Below are positions 32,067 through 42,027 of a DNA stretch of 50,000 bases, piece by piece. The DNA lies in the NCBI GenBank assembly GCA_905221605.1, contig CAJNDS010002224.1, positions 1,380,271-1,430,270 of the forward strand, written 5' to 3'. Position numbers and translations under genes: made by a program. The notes under the pieces are model-generated. The model saw only the letters and a program-made list of their open reading frames with translations, did not search any database and had not been told where the DNA came from. The DNA comes from Symbiodinium natans. Lineage: Eukaryota > Sar > Dinophyceae > Suessiales > Symbiodiniaceae. Position 1 is the first letter of the stretch. Each line of letters opens with the position of its first letter.

Positions 32067-35000
32067 AGTTTCTGCCTTTTGTCGTGATTTTGGGCCAGGC
32101 AAATACATGTGCAACACACTTTGCATTCCTTTGCAGTGCCGCCTTTCAGGCTTGTTCGAGTGGAGTTTTCGCAAGAGGGCGCTTTCGAGGACAGGGCCAC
32201 CACGGCGATCGAGAATCGTCGCCTGCCGCCTCCCCAGGTCCTCCGTGTAACCACGGGACCTGTTTGGTGTGAGGTAGGAGTTCTGAAAATGGGGGTCCTT
32301 TACAAGCATCACCTGGGGCCTATTGCGGCTTAGATTTGAAACCTTGAGCCCCAAACCCTGACCCCTAAGCTCCTAAGGTCCTACGCCCTACTTTTTGCTG
32401 AGAGCTTCCCAGGTCACGGCTATCTGGGAAGATGACGGGTCTGAGAGCACCATGACGGTCCATTATCGCCCTGGGGCTGCTGGGGACACTGCCATTGAAG
32501 TTCTTGGGGGCAAGAACTAGCAAATCATTCTTGTCGCCTAGGTTCCATGGTTTAGGGTTTGGGGGTTCTGGGTTTAGGGTTAGGTCCTTTTGGATGTCGG
32601 AGAGTCCCCTCGTGCCCCAAGACAAATGCCTTGGCCCCTTCTGACCCTGAACCCTAAACCCTAAACCCTAAACCCTAAACCCTCAACCCTAAACCCTAAA
32701 CCCTAAACCCTAAACCCTAAACCCTAAACCCTAAACCCTAAACCCTAAACCCTAAACCCTAAACCCTAAACCCTAAACCCTAAACCTTTAAGCCCTAAAT
32801 CCTAAACCCTTGGCCTATCCGAAAGGTCGAGACGGTGCTGGGCGACGGTGAGATCGTGCGGTGGAGACAGGGCGACGAGGACACGGGCAACCTGAAAGGC
32901 ACCCGCTTCGACTTGGCACCTTGCTAGGCCCTTGGGATATCTTATATTTTCCCCATTGTTGGGTTTAAGAGTGTTATTTTTGGGAATGTCTTTCATTCCC
33001 GTATAGGGTTTAAGAGGGTTCTTCTTTAGGAAAATATCTTTCAGAGGGCTTTTAAGGGGCCCTCCTAGGCACAGTGCTGCGCCAACCCTGGCACGTCCAC
33101 GCCCAGCGAGCTGGATCCTCGCTTTCCGCTGGCCAACGGCATCCTGAGCCGTAATGGCTGGAGCCTCCTGGATGACCCTTGTTTCCTTTTTTAGGGTTTA
33201 GGGTTTAGGGTTAGGGTTTAGGGTTTAGGGCTACTAGGTTACTCTGGGGTCTAGGCCTCCTGGATGACTCGCACAGCCATGCGATCAACCCAGCTGCGGT
33301 GGGTTCCTGGGACTGGATCGACAGTGCCTGGGATGCTCTTTTTCGGAACTTGAGAGCTAAGTTTATCATCATCTTGAAGCCTAATCTTCTTCTTAGTTAC
33401 CGTATATGCACACACTCTATCCATATGATTCATATTATGCCCTATAGAGCCCCCTAAACCCCAAAACACTTATGCAGGTTCCTCCACTCCACGGCAACCC
33501 AGGTGAGGCGCGGGAGTCCGAGTTGGACCTCTACGTCTTCACGTGCGGTGCGCAGTTCAGGCAGTGCCTTCAGGACTTCACGGCCGTGTCCTTGGGTTGC
33601 GAAGTTGTGGTAATGTTGCACTGTCTTTAGTATGGGGCCCCCCCCCCCCCCAAACAAATTTGGACCCTCTATAAACGCGTGGCCCGGCGACCCCCCCAAA
33701 CAAATTGGGGGGGGGGGGAACCGCCCTCAGGGCCTCAAGCCTTTAGGACCTCAAGGCCTGAAGCTTTCCAGCCTTTAAGATTCCTGGAGCCCAAGGCCCT
33801 CGGGGCCTCAAGCCTTACTGCGTAAGCCCTTAACCCAAAACACAAACCCTCAAAAAAAAATCATCCGAAAAAAAACTTGGTATTATAGAGGGTAGCCAGA
33901 CAAACTTACTAAAAACAGTCTGACCGGCCCGTGGGCTACCTATCACAAAATTTGTTTGGGGCCTCGTTTCGTAATGAATTTCCATTAGGCTTTACATGGG
34001 ATTGGCCGGGCTTAGATTTCTGGATTCTCCGCGCTCTGGCTCTTTAAGGTTCCTGGAGCCCAAGCCCTCAGGGCTTCAAGCCTTACTGCGAAAGCTCTTA
34101 ACCCAAAACACAAACCCTTAAAAAAAAAAAAAAAAACGTCCGGAAAAAACTTGTGATAATAGCGGGTACCCTGAACAAACTCGGTTCGCTGAATAAATTT
34201 TCGAAACTTGTGATTATAGACCCTCCTTATACTAAAAGCAGTCCAACATTACAGGATTTTTTAGGGAGCAGAGTTTAGGGTTTAGTAAGGGTTTAGGTTA
34301 TAATGAGAAAGCCGTGTTATTTGCAATAGGCTTAAGTTCCCAAGCGGCAGCCTAGGTCCGGACCCATCAACCTCCCACCGCTTTCTGCCTTCGGGCACTG
34401 GTGGTCCCGGCATTGGGGCGACCCCTTCGATGGCATCTATTTCGGGCCGATGACACAGCAGGCCATCGCAAGCCGAAATCGAGCCTTTGATCCCTGGGCC
34501 CTGCGCTCTAAGGCTTTTGAAAGCCCTAAATCCTGAACCCTAACCCCACTCCCCACTCCCCATGCCACCCCCCCCCCCCCCAAAAAAAAAAAAAAAAAAC
34601 AACAACAACAACAAAAGCATAGTAGCGCCCCCTATACCCTAAACCCTAACCCCCTGAAGGCCATCATCAAGGACGTCATCCAGGGGTACCGCGACCATGA
34701 GCTGCCACTCCACCAGGTGGTTTTCGACATGGAGCCTGGGCCCCCCGTTTAGTTGTACCCTGTTTCGCTATGTACTTAGGGTTTAGGGGTTGAGGGTTTA
34801 GTTTTCGGGTTTAGGGTTATGTCCGAAGCACTTAGCCCACAAAGGCTTGGCTGCAAACCCTGCACTGCACCGCCCTCTTACTTGAACCCCAAACCCCTAA
34901 GCTCTACTATAGGCTCTAAGCCCCTAAACCCCTAAACCCTAAACCCTAAACCCTAAACCCTAAACCCTAAACCCTAAACCTCAGCTGCTCGGTCTCCCCT

Positions 35001-38000
35001 TTCACCCAGGAGTGGCACCAGCAAGTGAGCAACGCCGACTGCAACCTGGAGTTCTTTCCAGCAGCCTGTGTGGTTTAGGGTTTGGGATTTAGGGTTTACT
35101 GTAGGGGTGTAGGGTTTAGGTGTTAGGGGTTTAGGGTTTAGGGTTTAGGGTTTAGGGTTTAGGGTTTAGGGTTTAGGGTTTAGGGTTTAGGGTGTAGGGT
35201 TTAGGGTTTAGGGTTTAGGGTGTAGGGTTCAGGGCTTAGGGCTGAAGGCTTTCAGGCTTGAGGGTTTGAGGGTTCAAGGTTAAGGGTCGATCTAGCCTGA
35301 CCAAGAAGGGCTCCTGATTTGGATATTGTCGAATTCAGGCCGACAAAGCTCTTGGCCCATAAACCCAAAGCCCGCAGCCCAGGATCAATTCTCAAGAACC
35401 CACAAACCCAAACAGCCAAACGTCCCAAAACCAAAGCCCCAAACCCCAAACTCCCCAAAACCCAACACGGGCCGAAACACCCGGAACCCCAAGCCCCCAA
35501 AAGCCTGAACACGAAACCCGAAACCGTAAACACCAATTCCTAAAAACCCAAATCGTAAAAACCCTAACCCTCCCAATTCCGAAAAACCCAAACGACCCCA
35601 ATACCTGACAAACCTAAACCTAAACCCTAAACCTAAACCACACCCTACACCCTACACCCTACACCCTACACCCTAAACCTCAAACCCTAAACCCTAAACC
35701 CTCAAGCCTAAACCCTAAACCCAAAACCCAAAACCCAAAACCCAAAACCCAAAACCCAAAACCCAAAACCCTAAACCCTAAACCCTAAACCCGACCCAAA
35801 ACCCGAAACCCAAAAGCTTAAACCCTATGAGCCCTACAAGGCAAGAGCTTCGTTGGCATGCGGGGATGGGCTTCCTGGACCTGGAACCGCACGCTCTTCC
35901 CGGATCCTAACAGCCCCCTGGGCTTCGCCTTAAAAGGCTGAGGTAGGGTTTAGGGTTTAGCGTTGGGGGTTTAGGGTTTAGGGTTTGGGGTTTGGGGTTT
36001 AGGGTTAAGTGTAAACTCGAGTAACTTGGGCTGCCACACTGCGTTTCTGGTAACAGGGCGCCGATATTTCCGGAAACCCCCAACTCCATTCTGGTGACTG
36101 AGCTTAAGTTCCTCCACAGCTTGCCTTGACATCTTTCACGCTCTTGATGTTGCCGTAAGGGTCGAGGTTTATGTACACAGTTTACATTTCGGGGTTTGGG
36201 GTTTCCACCGCAAGAAAGCAATATTGTTTTCCTATCCATATTCCGGACCCTAAACCCTAAACCCTAAAGCCTAAACCCCAAACCCCAAACCCTAAACCCT
36301 AAACCCTAAACCCTAAACCCCAAACCCCAAACCCTAAACCCTAAACCCTAAACCCCAAACCTAAACCCCAAACCCCAAACCCCAAACCCTAAACCCTAAA
36401 CCCCAAACCCTAAACCCCAAACCCTAAACCCTAAACCCTAAACCCCAAACCTAAACCCCAAACCCTAAACCCCAAACCCTAAACCCTAAACCCTAAACCC
36501 TAAACCCTAAACCCTAAACCCTAAACCCTAAACCCGAGACCCCAAACCGTGAACCTTGAAGCCCCCACCCTCAAGCCGAGCAGGGCAACCTCGTTGCAGC
36601 TCCTCCCCCTGGTTCTTAGTAGGGAATGAGGGAATTGGGGCCAAACAGTACTCCCTGAAAGGGTAGATATATATGTATATATATATATATAATATCTAAT
36701 CCCTTTAAAGGGTATAGATACATCTAGGGCCCTAGATAATCCCTTTACAGGGTATATATAGGGGCCCTACCCAATGCCTTGTACATTTGGCGCCCTACAT
36801 CATCCCTTAAGGCAGATATATAGGGCCCTACATAATCCCTTAAAGGGTATATCTAGGGCCCTACTTCCTTCATTCCCTACTAAGAATCAGCCAGTCCTAA
36901 GATCAATCCAGGCTTCGCCTCCTGGCTGCACGCCGGGAACACGTCGGACTCTTATGGTCATCCTCTGAAGTTGCCTGGATCTGAATCTAGGTCGGCCCCT
37001 TGGGATTATGGCATATGCTCCCGTAATTTGGGTTTAAGAGGATTCTAGGAATCTTTTCAGAGGGTTGTATGGGCCATCCAAAGAAACTATGTTTCTTTCT
37101 TTGGTTTTTGTGCTTTGGGTTGTGGGCCTCTATTCTGCAACTGTTAGGAATCTTTTTTCAGAGATGGTTTCAAAGGCCATCCAAAGGAATTTGGCTTCTT
37201 TCTTAAGTTTTCGCGCTTCGGGCTTGGGTTTCTTCCTTTCTGGTCGGGCTATGGTTCCCGCGCCTCCTGTCAAAGCCCTCAAACCTCCCCTAAATCAAGC
37301 CCGAAGCCCTGAAGCCTAAACCCCGAAACCCTAAACCCTATAACCCTAAACCCGAATCCCAAAACCCTAAACCCGAACCCTAAACCCTAAACCCTAAACC
37401 CTAAACCCTAGACCCTAAACCCTAAACCCTAAACCCTAAACCCTAAACCCTAAACCCTAAACCATCTCAAACCCAGGCTGGCACTGAACCTGCACCCGGA
37501 TGCGCCGTTTACGCACTGCGAAGCGATGTACGAAGCCTTTGCTGCAGCTCTTGGTCTGGACCCGGGCAGCAGACAGGATATCAAGCTGGATTACTTCAAC
37601 CAGACAGCTGCCTGGTGTGGCTACAGAAAGTCTTTTTGGATTTTAGTCGTTATCGGAATTTATAAGCTTTTTAGGGGTTATCGGGTTTAAAGGGTTTAAA
37701 AGGTTTGGGCTTGAAAGGTTCAAAGGGTTTATAGGGTCTAAAGGCTTTAAAGGGCTTGGGCATCTTCAGGGCCGTAGCTGCGCGAATCCTTGAGGTGATG
37801 ATGGCCTTGGCGAACGTCGTGATGCCCACGCTGCACGCCGACTTCCTGTGGATGGACTCGCCAACAGTTACCACATGGAAGAACGGGTTCTATGATAAGG
37901 TGCTTGGGATGTCTCCCATTAGACTAACAGTCCCTAATAGGGCCGGAGTATAGTACTCCCCTATTAGAATCCCTATTAGGGAGTGCTAGTACAAGGGGGA

Positions 38001-39326
38001 ACATCCCAACAAGGTGCTGCTAAAGCAGGGCAGACGCCCACTGGTTCTCTCGCGATATGGCGGCTGGGGAAACCAGCGATATCCGATAGGCTTCTCGGGC
38101 GACACGCGAAGAGTCTGGGACACACTGCACTACCTGGTGTACTTCACTCCGACGGCGGCAAACGTTGGCTTCGGGTACTGGAGCCATGATATAGGTTGGG
38201 ACTCCCCTAAATGGTAGTCGCCTTTGTAGGCATCCTTTTGTTCGTAGTGGCCATGTCGTATATCACAAGGCATCTTACAAGTAGTCAAAGGTTAGAGTCC
38301 ATCACAGGTGGGTTCGCCACCGGTACCTCCTCTGACCACTTGGGCGAGAGTCCCGAACTCAACCTGCGCTTTACCCAGTTCGGTGTCTTTTCCCCCGTGT
38401 TCCGGTCTCACTGCCGCTACTGCGACCAGCGCATCTGGATTCCGGAGCTGAGCTCGGTCTACGCGCAGCTGAAGAAGGCGCACCTGCGCCGGAACGCGCT
38501 GGTGCCATACATCTACACGGCAGCCCATGAAGCCGAAGCCACGGGCGTGTCGATTGCGCACCCCTGCTACTTTGCAGACCCTGCCGGCAAGCATCCCCAG
38601 ACGTACGATGGTAGCTTCGCCTTCCAGTATTTCTTTGGTGCTGATCTGGTCGTGGCCCCAATTACGCGACCTGTGGATCCGATTTCCGGCGCTGTTTTCA
38701 AAGATGTGTGGCTGCCACCTGTATCCTCTGGCAGATGGGTTCGCTGGAACTCATCCGGCACTGTCAGCGCGGATGCAGTAGTAGCGTCTGGAGAGGTGTT
38801 CACTTTGGAGGACGTGCCCGTGTGGGTCCGCGCCGGTGCTGTAATCCCGACCCGCAACATGCAGTCCGTGAGCCGCCCGGCAGCCGACCCCTTGATCTGG
38901 CAGCTGTGGCACGGAGGGGTCATGCGTGGCGGAGGCAAGGTCGTTGAGGACGACGGGGAGACCATGGCATACTCAAGAGGCCAGAAGGCCGAAGTCGTGG
39001 CGTCCTATGCCTGCGCCTCAGCTGCGTGCACATCCGTGAACGTCACGATCGGCGCGCCCGAGGGCTCCTTCGAAGGCCAGCCCAAGATGCGGTCGCAGCA
39101 GGTGGCGATCGCAGCGTGGACCGGGCAGGCACCGCGGCATGTGGCGGTCAACGGGAAAGTTCTGGCGCCTTCGCCCGCGCAGGAGTCACCGGGCTTCTGG
39201 ATCCTGCAGCCGACGCCCGACGGCGTGAATCCGGTGATGCTGGTGGTCGATGTGGGTCCACAGCGGTATTCGGACGCAGTTCAGGTCGAGATCGTTAGCG
39301 AGCCCTTCACGCTGTTGACCGTGTGA
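31703..39326 (+). CDS. GH31 alpha-glucosidase-like glycoside hydrolase, 17 exons, complete
   Basis: Exons: 31703-31837, 31945-31991, 32150-32273, 32413-32514, 32826-32921, 33075-33162, 33255-33301, 33478-33587, 34356-34431, 34660-34731, 35010-35060, 35840-35921, 36912-36972, 37477-37607, 37778-37899, 38014-38194, 38308-39326. They total 2544 nt, giving 847 aa plus stop with no frame break. Family GH31 enzymes hydrolyse terminal alpha-linked glucose or related sugars. Motifs in order: TPRLVRVEF...FEDRAT (exons 2-3), WRQGDEDTGNLKGTR (5), NGWSLLDD (6), WWSRHWGD (9), VVFDMEWH (10-11), WTWNRTLFPDP (12), LNLHPD (14), FLWMDSP with the nucleophile Asp (15), LSRYGGWGNQRYPIGFSGD with the acid/base Asp (16), YFFGADLVVAPIT (17). 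An N-terminal hydrophobic segment (start 31703, or in-frame Met 31745) suggests secretion. Exon boundaries are ambiguous by a few bases where intron ends repeat. A paralogue with other sugar specificity cannot be excluded. Confidence 0.9.
32014..32066. repeat. (ATG)n microsatellite in GH31 intron 2
   Basis: About 17 uninterrupted ATG units between exons 2 and 3; length is likely to vary between individuals. Confidence 0.95.
32941..33060. repeat. Tandem repeat in GH31 intron 5
   Basis: GGGTTTAAGAGTGTTATTTT (32961) and GGGTTTAAGAGGGTTCTTCT (33007), each followed by GGAATGTCTTTCA or AAAATATCTTTCAGAGGG. Confidence 0.7.
33231..33254. mobile_element. TIR element family D, end fragment forming the 3' end of GH31 intron 6
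   Basis: CTACTAGGTTACTCTGGGGT then CTAG matches the right end of the copy at 49515 and supplies the TAG acceptor of the intron. The rest of the intron is telomere-like. Confidence 0.55.
33774..34185. repeat. Direct duplication within GH31 intron 8 (about 269 bp apart)
   Basis: TTCCTGGAGCCCAAGGCCCT at 33781 recurs as TTCCTGGAGCCCAAGCCCTC at 34050. Both continue with CAAGCCTTACTGCG, CTTAACCCAAAACACAAACC, an A run and ACTTG(G/TG)(A)T(A)TTAT(A). Together with AAACAAATTTGG (33653) and AAAATTTGTTTGGGG (33947), which are inverted, this suggests a decayed mobile element. Confidence 0.75.
35600..35826. repeat. Variant arrays in GH31 intron 11 (ACACCCT, AAAACCC)
   Basis: Blocks of ACACCCT (35641-35680) and about eight AAAACCC units (35719-35770) among CCCTAAA, directly before exon 12. 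Confidence 0.9.
36609..36894. mobile_element. TIR element family A, copy 6, inside GH31 intron 12
   Basis: The left end CTGGTTCTTAGTAGGGAATG and the right end CATTCCCTACTAAGAATCAG are inverted copies. The middle has four to five AATCCCTTTAAAGGGTATA / AGGGCCCTA units, giving 286 bp. It lies just upstream of exon 13 (36912). Confidence 0.72.
37028..37245. repeat. Tandem duplication in GH31 intron 13 related to intron 5
   Basis: AGGAATCTTTTCAGAGGG...GGCCATCCAAAGAAA (37047) recurs as AGGAATCTTTTTTCAGAG...GGCCATCCAAAGGAA (37146), about 99 bp apart. GGGTTTAAGAGGATTCT (37029) matches GGGTTTAAGAGGGTTCT (33008) of intron 5, so a dispersed repeat is present in two introns of this gene. Confidence 0.7.
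37477..38194 (+). other. GH31 catalytic exons 14-16
   Basis: These three exons carry the active site of the (beta/alpha)8 barrel. Exon 14 has LNLHPDAPFTHCEAM. Exon 15 has HADFLWMDSP, whose Asp is the expected nucleophile (GH31 '[WI]xD' strand). Exon 16 has RPLVLSRYGGWGNQRYPIG followed by FSGDT, whose Asp is the expected acid/base, then YFTPTAANVGFGYWSHDIGG across the exon 16/17 junction. All key residues are intact, so the enzyme is probably active. The introns between them are 170 bp (6-bp AGCTGC at both ends) and 114 bp (an introner, see 37900-38013). Confidence 0.85.
37897..38018. mobile_element. TIR element family B, copy 2: GH31 intron 15 (introner)
   Basis: AAGGTGCT is present at 37897-37904 and 38011-38018. 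Between them lies TGGGATGT...CCCTAATAGGG, inverted against CCCTATTAGGG...ACATCCCA. Splicing AAG|GTGCTT to AAG|GTGCTG removes exactly the element plus one repeat copy (GT-AG, intron 37900-38013) and keeps the GH31 frame (FYDKVLLKQG). Confidence 0.88.
38308..39326 (+). other. GH31 exon 17, one uninterrupted 1019-bp exon
   Basis: The last exon encodes the end of the barrel and the C-terminal beta domains in 339 codons without an intron, whereas the first 1525 nt are cut into 16 exons. It starts after a GT-AG intron with AGGT/AGGTTGGG similarity at both ends and ends at TGA 39324-39326. Readable landmarks are FGVFSPVFRSHCRYCDQR, ALVPYIYTAAHEAEATGVS and VPVWVRAGAVIPTR, typical of GH31 C-terminal halves. 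Confidence 0.9.
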
Positions 39327-39409
39327 AAAAAGAGGAGTGGGTCAAACCCCAGCTTACTAGGTAGGCACTTGGTAGGTTTTATTATATTTTCCTTTACTGA
39401 GAAGCTTTT

Positions 39410-39496
39410 TTCGCGGAATCCCCTTCTACTAGCAGTCCTCATTGGGGGGTACTATAATCCCTATTAAGGACTGTTAGTTTAAGGGGGAATTTCGAA
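39410..39496. mobile_element. TIR element family B, copy 3, downstream of GH31
   Basis: Arms TCTACTAGCAGTCCTCATT and AAGGACTGTTAGTTTAAGG are imperfect inverted copies matching family B. It lies about 85 bp after the GH31 stop, probably in the 3' UTR. No clear flanking repeat. Confidence 0.6.
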
Positions 39497-39989
39497 CTGT
39501 ATAGGGAGAATGATACCCCAAGAAGGTCAAAGGATACCTGCTCTACTGCTAAGTTTAGCATGTCAGTCGGGTCACTCCGTAGGGCTTAGGGTTCAGGGTT
39601 TAGGGTTTAGGCTTTAGGCTTTAGGGCTTTTGGGGTTTAGGGTTTAGGGTTCAGGCTTCTCTTAGGAGCGCGAGCCTTCGGCGCCCGTAAGATCCCTGAA
39701 GCCTACATCATCGGAGGCCGAGAGGCCCTAAAGGGTCGCTCATCCCAAGTCTGAAAGCTTCACTCTTAGTTCCCCTAGGACCCCTAGGATACTGGACAAC
39801 GAAGTACATAGAGCGTCGTAACATCAGCACCTTTCCCCTGCATGTCCTCCGAAACGGCCACTCGCTGTAGACCGTCTGTCCAGGCAAGGCACGTTAGAAA
39901 GCGACTCCTTCCTTCTCGTGGCGCATTGGGGATGTTCAGGCAGCCAGAGTTACGCTTGCCTTCGTTGTTGTTGCTTTGATGTTCGCCTA

Positions 39990-40078
39990 GTCAGCACGAT
40001 GTTTGCTCCCGAGTTTCTCTTTGGCCTTTTCGTCACTTCGTCAGCATGCTGCTTGCTTCCAAGTTTCTCTTTGGCCTG
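39990..40078. repeat. 51-bp tandem duplication
   Basis: TCAGCACGATGTTTGCTCCC + GAGTTTCTCTTTGGCC and TCAGCATGCTGCTTGCTTCC + AAGTTTCTCTTTGGCC. Confidence 0.75.
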
Positions 40079-40937
40079 TGGCAGCGCCTGGCTCAAGAGC
40101 ATGATGCTGAACATCCGCCAGCACCCGAAAGCATCGAATCGTCAAGCATTCGCACGGCACAGAGGCTTAGGACATGCAGGGGCGTTCCCTGCAGCATTCA
40201 GGCACAGGGGTTTAGGGTTTAGGGTTTGTGTCCAAGCAAGACTTAGATGCTTGGTCCTCTTGAAGATCTTGGCGCCCTTCATTTGCAACTCCAGCTTGCG
40301 TGTGTCGCGACTCCATCTTTCTGAGGCCACTCGAAACACTTCAGCCAGCTGCCTCGGCCACAAACCCCAAAATCCCTCAGCTAACTTGCCTCTAATCCCC
40401 AAGGCCAGCTGCAAGCTTGCAGTCTTTAGGGTTTAGGGTTTAGGGTTTAGGGTTTAGGGTTTAGGGTTTAGGGATCACGGCGCCTGCTGTCTGGCGGCTT
40501 TCCGGATGCTGCGCCCGTAGGCCGTGCTCTTGGTTTTTGCGGTGTTGTCGGGTTTCATCAATGTTGAGGGTTCAGGGTCTAGGGTTTAGGGGTTAGGGTT
40601 TAGGGTTTAGGGCTTAGGGCTTAGGGTTTAGGGTTTAGGGTTTAGGGTTTAGGGTTTAGGGTTTAAGGTATGGAGACCCTGAGCCCTGAACGCTATGGGG
40701 TTCAAATGTTTGGGATCCGCTGGGTATTCTGAGTTTCGGGGTTCGTCTCAGTTGGGTGTGCGTAGGGCTGCTGTTCAGGGGTTGGGGCTTGGTGTTTAGG
40801 GTTCAGGGGTTGGGGATTAGTTGGTATTAGTTTAGGGTTTAGGGTTTAGGGTATAGGGTTTAGGGTTTAGGGTTTAGGGTTTAGGGGCTCACGACGGCGC
40901 GCCGGCCAGTTTCGAAGGTCGGAGTTGGGGGAGTCGA

Positions 40938-41215
40938 TGACTATGGCTTGGTGTTGCCACTCTTGCCGTCACAGTCTTGTGGTTTAGTGGGGTTTAGGGT
41001 TTAGGGTTTAGGGTTTAGGGTTTAGGGTTTAGGGTTTAGGGTTTAGGAACATGGCTTGGTTTTGCCACGCTTGGCCTGGACAACTTTTTGTGATTTCGGA
41101 AGTCAGTTTCTAGGGTTTAGGATTTAGGATTTAGGGTTTAGGATTTAGGAAACATGGCTTGGTTTGCCACACTTGGCTTTGACAACTTTTGTGGTGTAGG
41201 AAGTCAGGGTTTAGG
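40938..41215. repeat. About 105-bp repeat, three copies, separated by telomere units
   Basis: ATGGCTTGGTGTTGCCAC (40943), ATGGCTTGGTTTTGCCAC (41050) and ATGGCTTGGTTTGCCAC (41154), each followed by CTTGxC...ACAACTTT..TGTG or a related end and a TTTAGGG block. Confidence 0.8.
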
Positions 41216-41423
41216 GTTTAGGGTTAGGGTTTATAGGGTTTAAGGAGTCTCAGGTTAAGGGGTTTAAGGCATTTTGGGCTTAAGGGAATTCAGGTTTGTG
41301 CGGGCTTAAGGGCTTGGCAGCCTCAATCGTGAATCCTGCTGGAGCCAGTCCGAACTGCCGAGACCGGAAAGGCTTGCCTGCAGCCAAAACCCCCAAAGCC
41401 CCGACAACCCAGAAACCCTATAT

Positions 41424-41572
41424 TAGGGTTTAGGGTTTAGGGTTTAGGGGTTTAGGGTTTAGGGGTTTAGGGGTTTAGGGGTTTAGGGGTTTAGGGGTTT
41501 AGGGGTTTAGGGGTTTAGGGGTTTAGGGGTTTAGGGGTTTAGGGTTTAGGGTTTAGGGTTTAGGGTGTAGGG
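41424..41572. repeat. TTTAGGGG array
   Basis: About thirteen 8-bp units framed by ordinary TTTAGGG units; it ends just before the exon at 41618. Confidence 0.93.
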
Positions 41573-41617
41573 GTACTCCAAACCTTATGTTTGATCCCAC
41601 CCCTGTTCCAAGCGCAG

Positions 41618-41974
41618 GCGCTGCACGACTTCGTCGAACATGCCGAGGCATGCATGTGGGGGATCTGGTTCCGCAGTAGTAGAACCGTGGCTATGAACAA
41701 ATTGTGGGACGGCTCCTAAACCGTTTACACCCTAAACCTATAGGCTCCACCCAAAAGGCGTTGATCTAAAACAGGTTGCCTGTTTGGGTCTCTCTTTATG
41801 TACATATTCCTCTCCTGTTTGGAAAAAGTTCCCGCAAGACAAGCCACCATGTGGGTTTAGGGTCTTGCTAGAAGCACCCATGCTCGAACGATGTGTCGCC
41901 CAAAGTTCTGGGCCCTAAACCTTTACTTAGCCCTAGACTATAAACCCTCAACCCTAAACCCTAAACCCTAAACC

Positions 41975-42027
<53 letters not shown>

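Larger units (their letters stand above)
39327..41617. other. Spacer after GH31, with a 172-codon open frame of doubtful status
   Basis: It contains a TIR element (39410-39496), telomere-like tracts (40420-40880, 40985-41050) and a plus-strand open frame at 39918-40436. That frame has Cys/Leu-rich low-complexity composition, includes a 51-bp tandem duplication (TTTCTCTTTGGCC twice) and ends in telomere repeat, so it is probably not a gene. A possible exon at ~39691-39725 reads KIPEAYIIGGREA, unassigned. Confidence 0.35.

Noticed and set aside
31887-32354. 155-codon minus-strand open frame with poly-Ile and poly-Ser alternatives
   Set aside because: It runs antisense over GH31 exons 2 and 3 and the (ATG)n tract; an artefact.
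38292-38965. Several minus-strand and shifted open frames of 80-130 codons
   Set aside because: Shadows of the GH31 last exon, which has conserved motifs on the plus strand.
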